Of a stretch of 64,000 bases of DNA, positions 35,601 to 64,000 are shown in pieces. Under the pieces are notes generated by a model, which saw nothing but the letters and a program-made list of their open reading frames with translations, had not been told where the DNA came from and did no database searches. The translations under genes and the position numbers were made by a program. Numbering within the stretch: position 1 is the first letter of the stretch; each line of letters opens with the position of its first letter. This DNA comes from Ephydatia muelleri (taxonomy: Eukaryota > Porifera > Demospongiae > Spongillida > Spongillidae): assembly GCA_013339895.1 (NCBI GenBank), contig JABACO010000012.1:4144789-4208788 (forward strand), in the 5' to 3' direction.

Positions 35601-38081
35601 GGATAAATCCACAGTATTGCATTTTGTATTCTTACAGTATCTGTGGTGGAAGTTGAACTTCATTTGCACATGACTTCAAAAACCATAAATGTACTGTGTA
35701 CAAGTATCTTGAAACTAAGTTCAAAAATAGCTTAGCACTTTCGCAGACATGAACCACTTTCGCATCTTTTACAACTATGCATGTAGATCTGAGATGGTGT
35801 GTTAAGTATAAATATTATGATAGAATTGTCAATCTTGACTGGGAGATAAAATTTTAGACATTATTCACAAGAGAATGCATACACTGTGCATTACTATATT
35901 CAGTATAGTGTAGTGAAGGCATGAAGAAATGAAGAGCTCTAAGTGTTGACTTTCAACCTCTGCCTCACATGCTAATGATTTGCATGTCATGAAGTATCAT
36001 TTTTACATCGTGTAAGCTTTTTTGTGTTAATAACAACTACACTATACAACTAAATCCTTAACATAATATTTTGCAGAATCCGACCCACAAGAAACTGGTC
36101 AGGTTTGCATGAAATTCAATTTCATATCTAGAAAATAAGACAGTTTAAGCTGCATAAACAACGAAACTAAAGTTACATTAAGGAATAAGTTGCATGAAGG
36201 AGCATGTGGTGATGTGCACATGTTTGCTATGGTAAAAAAATATGTTAGCATAATGTACAATTATAACACAAGACAAGAATATCATTTGGTCATTCATTTT
36301 TAATGTGCTGCCATGATATTGAAAATGGCCCCTTTTAACTCTTCATTCTCTCCATTCAAAACTGTGTTCCATGCCTTAATTACACTGAGGTGTTTTGATG
36401 ATACATATTAATACACGGGAATGGGTCTACTTACTGTATGTTGGGGTTGTATTTTGTGGCTGTATTCCTTTACTTTTATTTAACTACAACAGTGTAAAGT
36501 ACATGTAAATTATTTTCTGTTGCAGTGGCCTGCCACAGCTGGGAGTGTTTTTCAGGATAATCATTCGTTATCCATTTTTGTTGACTTCATGGCAAAGATC
36601 TATCTCTCCCACCACGAAAACATGGAGCTAATGTGCCAACTTCTAAGCCAATGTGTGCACTCAAAGGTAATGTGCTTTGTATGCCATACTGGCTATCTTT
36701 TGTACAGTATGCCAGCATTTCTGTAAAAGACTACTACGATTTTTCCTTGGCTCTGAGAATTCGCAGTACTATACAACTAACTGTACTTTTCAAATGCTAA
36801 ATTGATTTATCAGAGGTTTTGTGTTCCATTGTTGTTTATAATATATTGTACAAGTCAAATGGATTAAAGGTACGAGAATAAGGGATTACATGCTCATGTG
36901 CACGTACCTTATCGGGGAAAAATAAATATATCTTTTGATGCAAACCAATACATCTTAGGAAAACTATCATTAGATAATTGGCTTCCAATTTTTCCTGCAT
37001 CATGTCTGTACGATGAACACAATACGCCCCTTCATACAAACTGTCAGGGTTTCTGGGTCACATCAAATTATGTACACATATAGGACACTAGCTAAAGTTG
37101 GTATCCTCGATTCTTAACTGCTATGATTGGTTTTATTACCATTGCTGTAGATAGGCACAAGGATAAATTTTACCTTTTCTTTTATAGAAGAAATGACTAG
37201 ATACCTTTCAGCCAGATTTGCCACAAGTGAATAAAGTACCTTCAACAATGTTTTCTGTAGAGGCTTGTCGAGAAACCCTCTACTCAAAGAATGCATTCGT
37301 AGTTGCCTTTACGTAAAAATAGCTACTTTTTATGAACAACGAAACAATTGCAATGCATCAATAGGCAGTAGAACATACCTTCATAAGTTGCACACTAATG
37401 GTATGAAGATAAAGGTTTCAATAGCTACAGTACATGTACTACCTCTGAGAGGTTTAGACTTACAGTAGCACAAGACAGCAAGACCATAAATGCACATGTG
37501 ATGTGAGAAACGTATTATCAAATAGCCAGTTTGGTTCTAAATGCATGTACTAAAGTATCAGTTTTAATAAATGACAGTTTTAATAGATTTGATTTTACTC
37601 CTGTAAAATCCCATTTATACAGTGTCTTTATTAATCGGGGTAAAGCTGAATGTTTCTCTATCCCTGCCCTTCAACTAGCTACAAAAGACATAGGTTGGGC
37701 AATGTACACATACATCCAATGACCGAATATGTAGTCAAAACCCTAAAAACCTCATTTTTGAACCTGTGTTACCTTGTACCAGTGCACAAATTGATGTTGG
37801 TAACAAGAGTCTTGTGAAGTAACACAGGAATTTGTCAGTACAGTGAACACTGTGACCAATATACTGTATATGTGACAAAACAAAATTGCAATATTGTTCA
37901 TATGTACTTCATTATTTTCCAGAATGTCTCTGCACTTAAAAATGTGGACTGCAGGAAATTGAAATCGATCAAAGATACTCTTGAGAAAAAGTCCAAGATG
38001 TCACAAGGAAAATGTCACAGAACCTATGCCAACAACCTGCAATGCATTAAGCAGATTCTGAAAGTTGCTAGTGAAGTCTGA
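16379..38081 (+). CDS. ASPM: ASPM, abnormal spindle-like protein (N-terminus incomplete)
   Basis: ASPM binds microtubule minus ends and spindle poles with calmodulin and katanin and controls spindle orientation. Exons seen: 16379-16483, 16847-16930, 16995-17072, about 17236-17539, 18073-18217, 19266-19396, 19858-19962, 20309-20379, 20874-20949, 21077-21217, 21515-21703, 22117-22233, 24127-24205, 25154-25227, 25369-25440, 27913-28041, 28952-28984, 30336-34343, 34616-34651, 35032-35224, 35317-35471, 36526-36666, 37923-38081. All use GT-AG and nearly all phases agree; only the 17072/17236 junction is out of phase, so a small exon or another donor is missing there. Diagnostic words are [24 protein letters not shown] [15 protein letters not shown], and [19 protein letters not shown]. 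The N-terminal ASH/MSP domain was not found and may lie in unresolved exons upstream. TGA at 38079. Confidence 0.93.
17551..17620. repeat. (GT)n microsatellite just after an ASPM splice donor
   Basis: A long TG run begins 11 bases after the donor at 17540 (GAG^gtacac). Confidence 0.95.
18443..18520. repeat. Hairpin with GATTCTAAGTGCC words
   Basis: GGGATTCTAAGTGCCAGAA is followed about 35 bases later by its reverse complement. It sits in an ASPM intron. Confidence 0.7.
18601..18735. repeat. Hairpin element
   Basis: CTGATACCGAAGGATGTA at the left is mirrored by TACATCCTCGGTATCAG at the right. An inner pair (GTGATTTAGAATCCCCTTGG against CCTTGGGGTTTCTAAATCAC) surrounds a GC-rich loop. It shares the GATT.TA.A word with the hairpin 80 bases upstream. 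Confidence 0.7.
23150..23640 (-). pseudogene. Possible reverse-transcriptase remnant in an ASPM intron
   Basis: On minus, an 86-residue open stretch includes [20 protein letters not shown] and later [11 protein letters not shown], loosely like the palm-to-thumb part of DIRS-type reverse transcriptases. There is no catalytic YxDD in view and the frame is broken. Weak call. Confidence 0.25.
24518..25019. mobile_element. TA-flanked TIR element, about 500 bp
   Basis: TA duplications at 24516-24517 and 25020-25021 enclose ends starting CAGT (left CAGTTGCCAGGGACACGCAA, right mirrored as CAGTACGGGACGTGCAAAAG). The shared inner TIR is GTTACGTTTCG. CAGT ends with TA duplication are typical of Tc1/mariner. 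No transposase is visible. Confidence 0.65.
25625..27176. mobile_element. 1.55-kb near-perfect palindrome, TA-flanked foldback element
   Basis: The left arm 25625-26349 is mirrored by 26435-27176 around a loop of about 85 bases. Tips are CATTGGAGATC and, mirrored, CAGTGGAGATC, with TA on each side (25623-25624 and 27177-27178). The arms match almost throughout, for example GTCGTAGAACGTGATAGTCAC near 27014 against 25788. The ends fit Tc1/mariner; the structure is an internally inverted duplicate with no coding capacity. Confidence 0.85.
28146..28803 (-). mobile_element. Truncated Tc1/mariner element with transposase remnant
   Basis: Ends are CAGTAGCAGTCAAAA and TTTTGACTGCTACTG with TA on both sides (28144-28145, 28804-28805). 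On minus, about 28625-28377 reads [20 protein letters not shown], then SIGR, an in-frame stop, then [20 protein letters not shown]. This is the paired-type helix-turn-helix of Tc1-like transposases. The DDE domain is deleted. Confidence 0.88.
30034..30285. mobile_element. 250-bp palindromic MITE
   Basis: TGGGACAGTTTCCGCGAAAA at the left is mirrored at the right end (CTGTCCCA at 30278-30285), with arms of about 115 bases. It ends 50 bases before the acceptor of the giant IQ exon. Confidence 0.8.
30336..34343 (+). other. ASPM: ASPM IQ-repeat exon (1336 codons in one exon)
   Basis: The exon opens after tttag at 30335 and ends HS^gtgagt at 34343, open throughout and phase 0 at both ends. It encodes roughly fifty IQ-type calmodulin-binding motifs (IQxxxRGxxxR and variants such as [16 protein letters not shown]), spaced about 23-27 residues. 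Having the whole array in a single giant exon parallels vertebrate ASPM exon 18. The middle of the exon contains a recent 1047-base tandem duplication (see separate entry). Confidence 0.93.
31436..33880 (+). repeat. Internal 1047-base tandem duplication in the IQ array
   Basis: Copy 1 starts near 31440, copy 2 near 32487 and copy 3 near 33534, each 1047 bases apart. Copy 3 lacks about 207 bases (69 codons) early on, so that a landmark such as CTTGTAAGTCTGCAATAG falls at 31727, 32774 and 33614. Whole stretches, for example the [20 protein letters not shown] block, are almost identical at the DNA level, pointing to recent duplication or gene conversion. Confidence 0.9.
34616..38081 (+). other. 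ASPM: ASPM C-terminal ARM-like exons
   Basis: A 12-codon exon ([12 protein letters not shown]) closes the IQ series. [10 protein letters not shown] follows, and then helical repeats ([39 protein letters not shown]-like [17 protein letters not shown]). The last exon is lysine-rich and ends KVASEV. This matches the conserved armadillo-like tail of ASPM and asp proteins. Confidence 0.85.
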
Positions 38082-38531
38082 ATCTTTCCTTTCATACTAT
38101 ATGTTATGTTGTGTGTGGATATTTTTAACACTGTCAGTCATTGTTTTATGTTGTTGTATATACATATACATGTCGATAATACCATTCATTTTATTACTAA
38201 TCTGGTTAAGGTGAGGTAATATGTAATGATTAGTAATCCTGCCACCTAATAGATATTATGGCAAAATGTAATCTCATAATAACGTATGATACTGTGTACA
38301 ATAATAATAACAATAATACTTTATTTATTAGTTACCTGTCAAATGGCAAAGTACTTACATTGGATGCATATATAAGAATCTACATAAATGTTATCACAAT
38401 TGGATCATCCTTTGTCTAGAGTAGATGTATTTGGTAGAATTGGAAAAATAAACCTCGTGGCAATCCTTTTGATACATTTGACTTTATGCAGAGCAGAGTA
38501 CAAAGCTTAGCATATTCTAAAATCGTCAATC
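38082..38531. other. ASPM 3' flank
   Basis: AT-rich, with AATAATAATAACAATAATAC near 38302. AATAAA-like words are present, but no polyadenylation site can be fixed. No gene. Confidence 0.4.
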
Positions 38532-39149
38532 TTAGGGAATTGCATTCTGAGAAGCTCTTGTGCAAAGAACATGACACACATCACATTTTGATAGCTGCAG
38601 TAATATAACAGAACCGGAGATTGAATTTGAAATATAAATATAGAAAACAGAGTAGTAGTTAATTAATGTGCTCACCAAGCTAACAACATCTTTAACCATG
38701 CCATGCCACAAGAATCGTTCCTCGATTCTGTACAGTGTCCTGGTCTTACCCATGTGCCCAGAAGTTGAATCAATGTGACATACTTTATTGGACACATACA
38801 GGTCATTACCAAAAATAGCAAACACAATAATGGCAGTATTAAACGCTATTACCTGTACCTTTCCCTGCTTGTGCTTATACAATAGCTTTCCTTCAGCAGA
38901 TAGTGTCAACTTCGCAGCCATTCTTCGTAACACCCTCTTTTTGCTCCCACTGACACATTCAGGATACTTCTTGGACACTAAATAGGCATCGGCTTCCTCG
39001 ACAAGATCATCATAATCCAAACCATTGTCTATTATTTCCTCAATCTTGCCATCACTAGCAAACTGAGTTTCAATCACGTGGACGTTAGAAATAAATTTCA
39101 ACATCCTCTGGACCTTTTTCTCAGGACCAGACCTTTTTTTATCACACAA
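38532..39149 (-). CDS. Integrase zinc-binding (H2C2) ORF with one small intron
   Basis: From ATG at 39149 the frame runs through a basic segment (GSKKRVLRRMAAKLTLSAEG, KLLYKHK) into CHIDSTSGHMGKTRTLYRIE, ERFLWHGMVKDVVSL. An 81-base intron (38675-38595, gtgagc to ctgcag) joins it to LSKCDVCHVLC. The result is the H-x5-H and C-x2-C zinc module that precedes retroviral-type integrase cores in Ty3/gypsy and Ginger elements and in host genes derived from them. No catalytic core follows before the stop at 38532. It could be a decayed transposon or a domesticated short gene. Confidence 0.65.
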   Translation of the reverse strand: MCDKKRSGPEKKVQRMLKFISNVHVIETQFASDGKIEEIIDNGLDYDDLVEEADAYLVSKKYPECVSGSKKRVLRRMAAKLTLSAEGKLLYKHKQGKVQVIAFNTAIIVFAIFGNDLYVSNKVCHIDSTSGHMGKTRTLYRIEERFLWHGMVKDVVSLVSTLINYYSVFYIYISNSISGSVILLQLSKCDVCHVLCTRASQNAIP

Positions 39150-40732
39150 AATTGGTCCAACTGGACCAAATTTTCAGCGGACCAAACTTTCCGTGACATC
39201 ACAGGGTGGGCATACAGACATGCTGCTTGAGGGAGAGGGGAGGGGGTGGGCATACAGATATGCGCATGCATGCTTCTTGAAGAACCAGGGGAGATTAAGA
39301 TCGATCCTAAGATCAAACCCTTCATAGCTAGGACCTATCCTAGGATCGGACTCATATTTAGCCATCCAAAGTACAGTGAGGTTACGATTCTAAGACTTAC
39401 CAGGATGACTTGCCAACACTTGGCAAGAATTATCCAGGTTTATCAAGACTTACCGGAATCGCCAAGACTTAGCAAGAATAACCAAGTTTTAGCAAGTCTT
39501 ATCAAGACCTAGCCAGATTATGGAACCAAGACTTGCCAAGAATAAAGCAGATGTGACTTGCCAAGACAACATAACTAATGAATGCATCAAAATGAACTAC
39601 AATCCACAGTTTCTGACTGTGGTCTTCAGTTGTGGTCTTCAATAAAAAACCAATGTTACCACTTAATTTGTTCATATTTCCCCATCAAAAGTACAGGGTG
39701 ATTAAAATTGATCATAAGATTTACAGTTACATACCCCTCAGGATCCATCCTAGGATCAATCTCATAACGCCAAAGTATAGTACTGTTAGGATCGATCTAA
39801 GATCTACCCTGGTCGTATAGTAGGATTATTCTCTTATCTCACCAACTAAGAGGGTCCACTAAGAGGTTACAACCATGTGCATAGCTCTCAAGTCTCATGC
39901 CTTAGGTGTGAGATGGAAATAGCCCCCTGATGGTTTCCAAGTGTAATAGCAATAGGAAAGCGATTCTGACGTGTTCTACATTCCATTATACAACATAAAA
40001 ATGGTTTGACTATTAGTAGTAAGCCGACAGTAGCTAACATGCAAGAGGCTACTTCCCAGGCACTCCTACTTGAGAGCTATGCTATTTTGTGTTGTGTGCA
40101 AAGCATAGGCCAAAAAATACTGTCAGTGGGCTCATTGATTTAGAATATCATGGCCATGTCTTTGATTACGCATGCAAAACAGACAATGCCATTTCGACTC
40201 AAATCTTCCTAAACCTTGATGGTGGGCATTAGACCGTAATATGGTCTTTAAACTGTGTTTTGTACAAAAAGCAACATAAAGCATTGTCAACACTATGAGC
40301 AGTACATAACCAAGAAATCATGCTGATTGTTTACTTTGTCCTTGCAAGTCTGTTGCTTATAGATCACTAGTCCCTCTGTTGCTACGGTGACTGTTGGTGA
40401 CTATAGCGGTTCCTCAGTTCAGTCTGGCTCATGTGCCTGCCTGTTAGTATATTTGCTGTGCACATTTGCCTCCTAACCTTATGGGGGTGGAGGTGATTTA
40501 ACTGTGTGTGTATGTGCATATGTGTGCATGTGTGTGTGTGTGTGTGGATATATGTGTGTTGTGAGATTGGTTTGAAGCTTACCAGAATAAAGTAATGTAT
40601 ACGTCATGTTTGTCATCCTATACTTCTTTAAATGTGGGTCAGAAGACTACCACAACTAATAAATTAGTAATAAGGGTTAGATTAGTAATAAGCTTGTAAA
40701 GCTGCCTGTTTTGAAAAAATCAGATGCCTTCA
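39150..40732. other. Intergenic, repeat-rich
   Basis: Contains diverged GATC-rich blocks near 39290-39360 and 39700-39800 (CTAAGATC, TAGGATCG words), the AAGACTTGCCAAG array, and a short TG run near 40530. No gene is recognised. Confidence 0.5.
39395..39570. repeat. Degenerate AAGACTTGCCAAGAAT minisatellite
   Basis: Variants of AAGACTTRCCAAGAATAACC repeat about eight times with 16-24 base spacing. Confidence 0.6.
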
Positions 40733-41478
40733 TCTTAGTGATCCGACATAGGCATTTGCCGACCAAACGTCTCAATGTTTCTCCTACCGCGATCGGACGA
40801 ATAGCCAGGTTTGTCCTTTGAAAGGGCAATGAGGTTACCACCTGCAAGGAACTTGGAGACTACTAAAGGAACCTTTCCAGATGCTGGAAGATTTACTATA
40901 TCCTTAAGGGAAGAACATATCGTTTTTTGTAATGTAACCTCAGCAGCGTTCAGTAGATGCTGGATTCGCAATCTGGATGGTCCACATACTGTAGCCTTTG
41001 GAAAGGACCTTAAGATATTAAAATCTGGTGGAAGGATCGGGGGTTGTCAGATGAGTCGCTTGGAGGGATTACAGGAGGTGCGGCATTTGGATGCTTTGTC
41101 TTCAACATTTTTGATAGCTGCAGTAATATAACAGAACCTGGTTTTATATGGTTGTGTCGATTGAGTGGAGGAGATGCTGGAGATATGCTTAACTGGGAAG
41201 AGGTGTCCAGCACAGTAGGAAATTGGTGAGGAGTGGGGGTGTGTCTCCTGACAGAAGGACCAGCCACTTGTGGTGATGTAGAGGTTGTCTGTGGTGGTGG
41301 TTGTAGCAATGGTTGTTGTTGTGGTGTCATTAGCAAGATTAGACTGTGGTTGTGCTGAAGGTAGTTGTGGTAAAGGGAGTTGGATTGGTGAAAAGAGCTG
41401 GGGTGACGTGGATAGTGGTGTCTGCGGCTGCAAGGTTAGAGGCATTACTGGCAGCTGCTGAGGATAGAGATTATCCAA
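40733..41478 (-). pseudogene. N-terminal part of a reverse transcriptase, frameshifted
   Basis: On minus, a proline/glutamine/threonine-rich leader is followed by KTKHPNAAPPVIPPSD, RSFPKATVCGPSRLRIQHLL and FLAGGNLIALSKDKPG. A shift of one base near 40797 then restores IRPIAVGETLRRLVGKCLC. These are the fingers-domain words of the same reverse-transcriptase family whose C-terminal end lies at 2781-3797. The palm catalytic motif is missing, so the copy is truncated. Confidence 0.75.
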
Positions 41479-41735
41479 GCGCTCATGCTCCAGGAATTAT
41501 AATACCATAAAATTAATTACGAATCGCGATTAAATTACAGTTGGGAAAATGTGATGTACAGATAGTGTTCTACCAGAGGGATTAAAAATAATAATAATAA
41601 TAATAAAAAACACAAAAGTTTCAAAAAAAATACAAGAAAAAACAAGTCTTCGACTAAGCTAGGAATGTGAAGGAACACAAAATTATCTCCGCATAACACA
41701 ATACTGCAACAATATCTTATTATCATATCAACACA

Positions 41736-62675
<20,940 letters not shown>

Positions 62676-63281
62676 CTGCAGAGAGTTCACTATATGATCC
62701 AACAGAATGGGACGTGTTCCCTACCAGACTCTAAGCCAATCAAATACATGAAAACCAACTCTAAATAGATCTTCATCATTCACCAAGGTTCTTTGTCCCT
62801 GGTACACCTAGTGTGCACATGCTTCCAACTATCTTTGTTGCAGGCGACAAGTCGCCTGAAATAGCTAGGGTGGTCTATTTGAGGTGACTGCTTCAAACAA
62901 ACCAGAACTCATGCACATTGTTAGGAAATGGTATCACTTCAGCGCTGGACTCAAATATATCATGATCAGTTTGCATAAACAAACATGATGTCTTTTTGAC
63001 AAAAACCTAGAGAGATGCATCCAAGTGACACTGCAGCCATGAATGAACCAGTGTTTGTTTTTGCCTGCGACTACCACCTCACAAGGAACAATGATTTTCA
63101 TAATTAAAATTTAATTACTGAACTTGCATGCAACGCAGTCACCTATGTGGTAAGTGATGTTGCAGGCAACATCATAGCAACCAATGAGTCACTGTCATTT
63201 GGGTTTGCCAGGCCTCTGTAGTGTACTGGACTTATATGTGTTGTTATGATTGTGTAACATGATGTAATATGTTTGATATAA
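62676..63281. other. ZZEF1 intron or 5' flank within the window
   Basis: No further ZZEF1 exon is recognised. The acceptor at 62676 shows the gene continues upstream past this stretch. Confidence 0.5.
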
Positions 63282-63309
63282 GGGGGGGGGGGGGGGGGGG
63301 GGGGGGGGG
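63282..63309. repeat. Poly-G tract
   Basis: 28 uninterrupted G on plus, immediately before the Gag fragment. Confidence 0.95.
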
Positions 63310-63330
63310 TCTTCAATTCTACTACACGGG

Positions 63331-63690
63331 ATGGCTAGCTTTTGTTTACAACCGCTTGATTCATTCAATTCAACGACTGGGTCTGTCAGAAGAGAACATT
63401 CAAACAGTTTAGGCTTGCTTCGACTTGCGGAAGAAAATGAAGTGAAAGACGTAAGTACCCTCATGTATTGTCTTGGCGAGGAAGTGGATCCTGTATTGTC
63501 ATCGAAAACAGGAAAGGACGGTGTACAAGACCGGTCTATCTCTATCCAAGTTTGAGTTGTTTGTTCGGGTGCGTTGTATCTTTGAAAGAGTGCTGTAACC
63601 AACTTGAGGGCGAAACCCTTGAACAGTACATCATGGAGCTGTATAGAATGCCCGAAGGATGCAAGAAGAACTTGGTTGATGTTGGGGATT
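63331..63690 (+). pseudogene. Ty3/gypsy Gag fragment
   Basis: Frame one gives SLGLLRLAEENEVKDVSTLM then YCLGEEVDPVLSSKTG. A second frame gives CIFERVL-like remnants and GETLEQYIMELYRMPEGCK. The order YCLGEEA...VL, IFERA, GE..EQYI..LY is that of the capsid region of metazoan Ty3/gypsy Gag. Two frameshifts and no nucleocapsid knuckle show it is dead. It lies inside or beside the ZZEF1 gene on the opposite strand. Confidence 0.65.
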
Positions 63691-64000
63691 TGCAGGGTTC
63701 TCCACAGGAAAAAAAACTAGAGTGGTACAGTGTAATAGGCAGCTGTTATTAAGAGGTGGATCCAGTGGTAGGGGGTACCCTCGATAACAGCTAACGGGTA
63801 TGGGGGAGCACTGAAAGCTCCACCAGGGCGGAAGTTTTCATTTTCATTTCCAAGCAGGTACAAGCAACTACAGTAAAGAGTACCCCCATGAACATGAACT
63901 AATTTATCCAATGAGCATGTGCTATCTCATGCAGCATTCATTTAAATTGTTATTCTCTAATTACAATTAATATAGTTATGCTTGCATCATCGTTCAGTTA
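63691..64000. other. No gene seen
   Basis: Short unique sequence up to the window end. No further Gag or ZZEF1 match was noticed. Confidence 0.4.

Overview
The window is nuclear DNA of an animal. It has long genes split into many short GT-AG exons, convergent conserved animal genes, abundant dinucleotide microsatellites, palindromic MITE-like elements, and decayed copies of Ty3/gypsy, Tc1/mariner and a reverse-transcriptase family. Short introns, the transposon mix and a stand-alone HIRAN-like ORF beside a ubiquitin-like/ARM-repeat gene suggest an early-branching metazoan such as a demosponge. The phylum is inference, not proof.

Layout: 1-5064 is a large inverted-repeat structure. Its long arms surround a minisatellite and one ORF that looks like the C-terminal, nuclease-bearing part of a reverse transcriptase. 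The left arm also carries a nested palindromic element with an 8-bp target duplication. From 5.1 to 7.3 kb lie an unexplained motif-rich stretch and head-to-head Ty3/gypsy fragments (RNase H on minus, integrase on plus). From 8.8 to 12.7 kb on minus is a complete three-exon gene for a 520-residue ubiquitin-like plus armadillo-like protein. A single-exon HIRAN-like ORF follows, then a pogo/CENP-B-type helix-turn-helix fragment.

From 16.4 to 38.1 kb on plus is the ASPM orthologue (abnormal spindle): 23 exons cover the pre-CH linker, two calponin-homology segments, one 4-kb exon holding the IQ array, and an ARM-like C-terminus. Its introns carry several palindromic and TA-flanked DNA transposons. 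From 62.7 down to 41.7 kb on minus is most of the ZZEF1 orthologue (ZZ-type zinc finger and EF-hand domain protein 1). Its N-terminal EF-hand/DOC part should lie beyond position 64000. The two genes converge, and the 3.6 kb between them holds an integrase zinc-binding ORF and the N-terminal part of a reverse transcriptase of the same family as the ORF at 2.8 kb.

ASPM acts at spindle poles and ZZEF1 is a chromatin and ubiquitin-linked reader protein. Nothing in the sequence links their regulation; they are simply neighbours. There are no rRNA, tRNA, CRISPR or bacterial-type features that I can support. Gene symbols rest on order and character of conserved segments, not on a database search.
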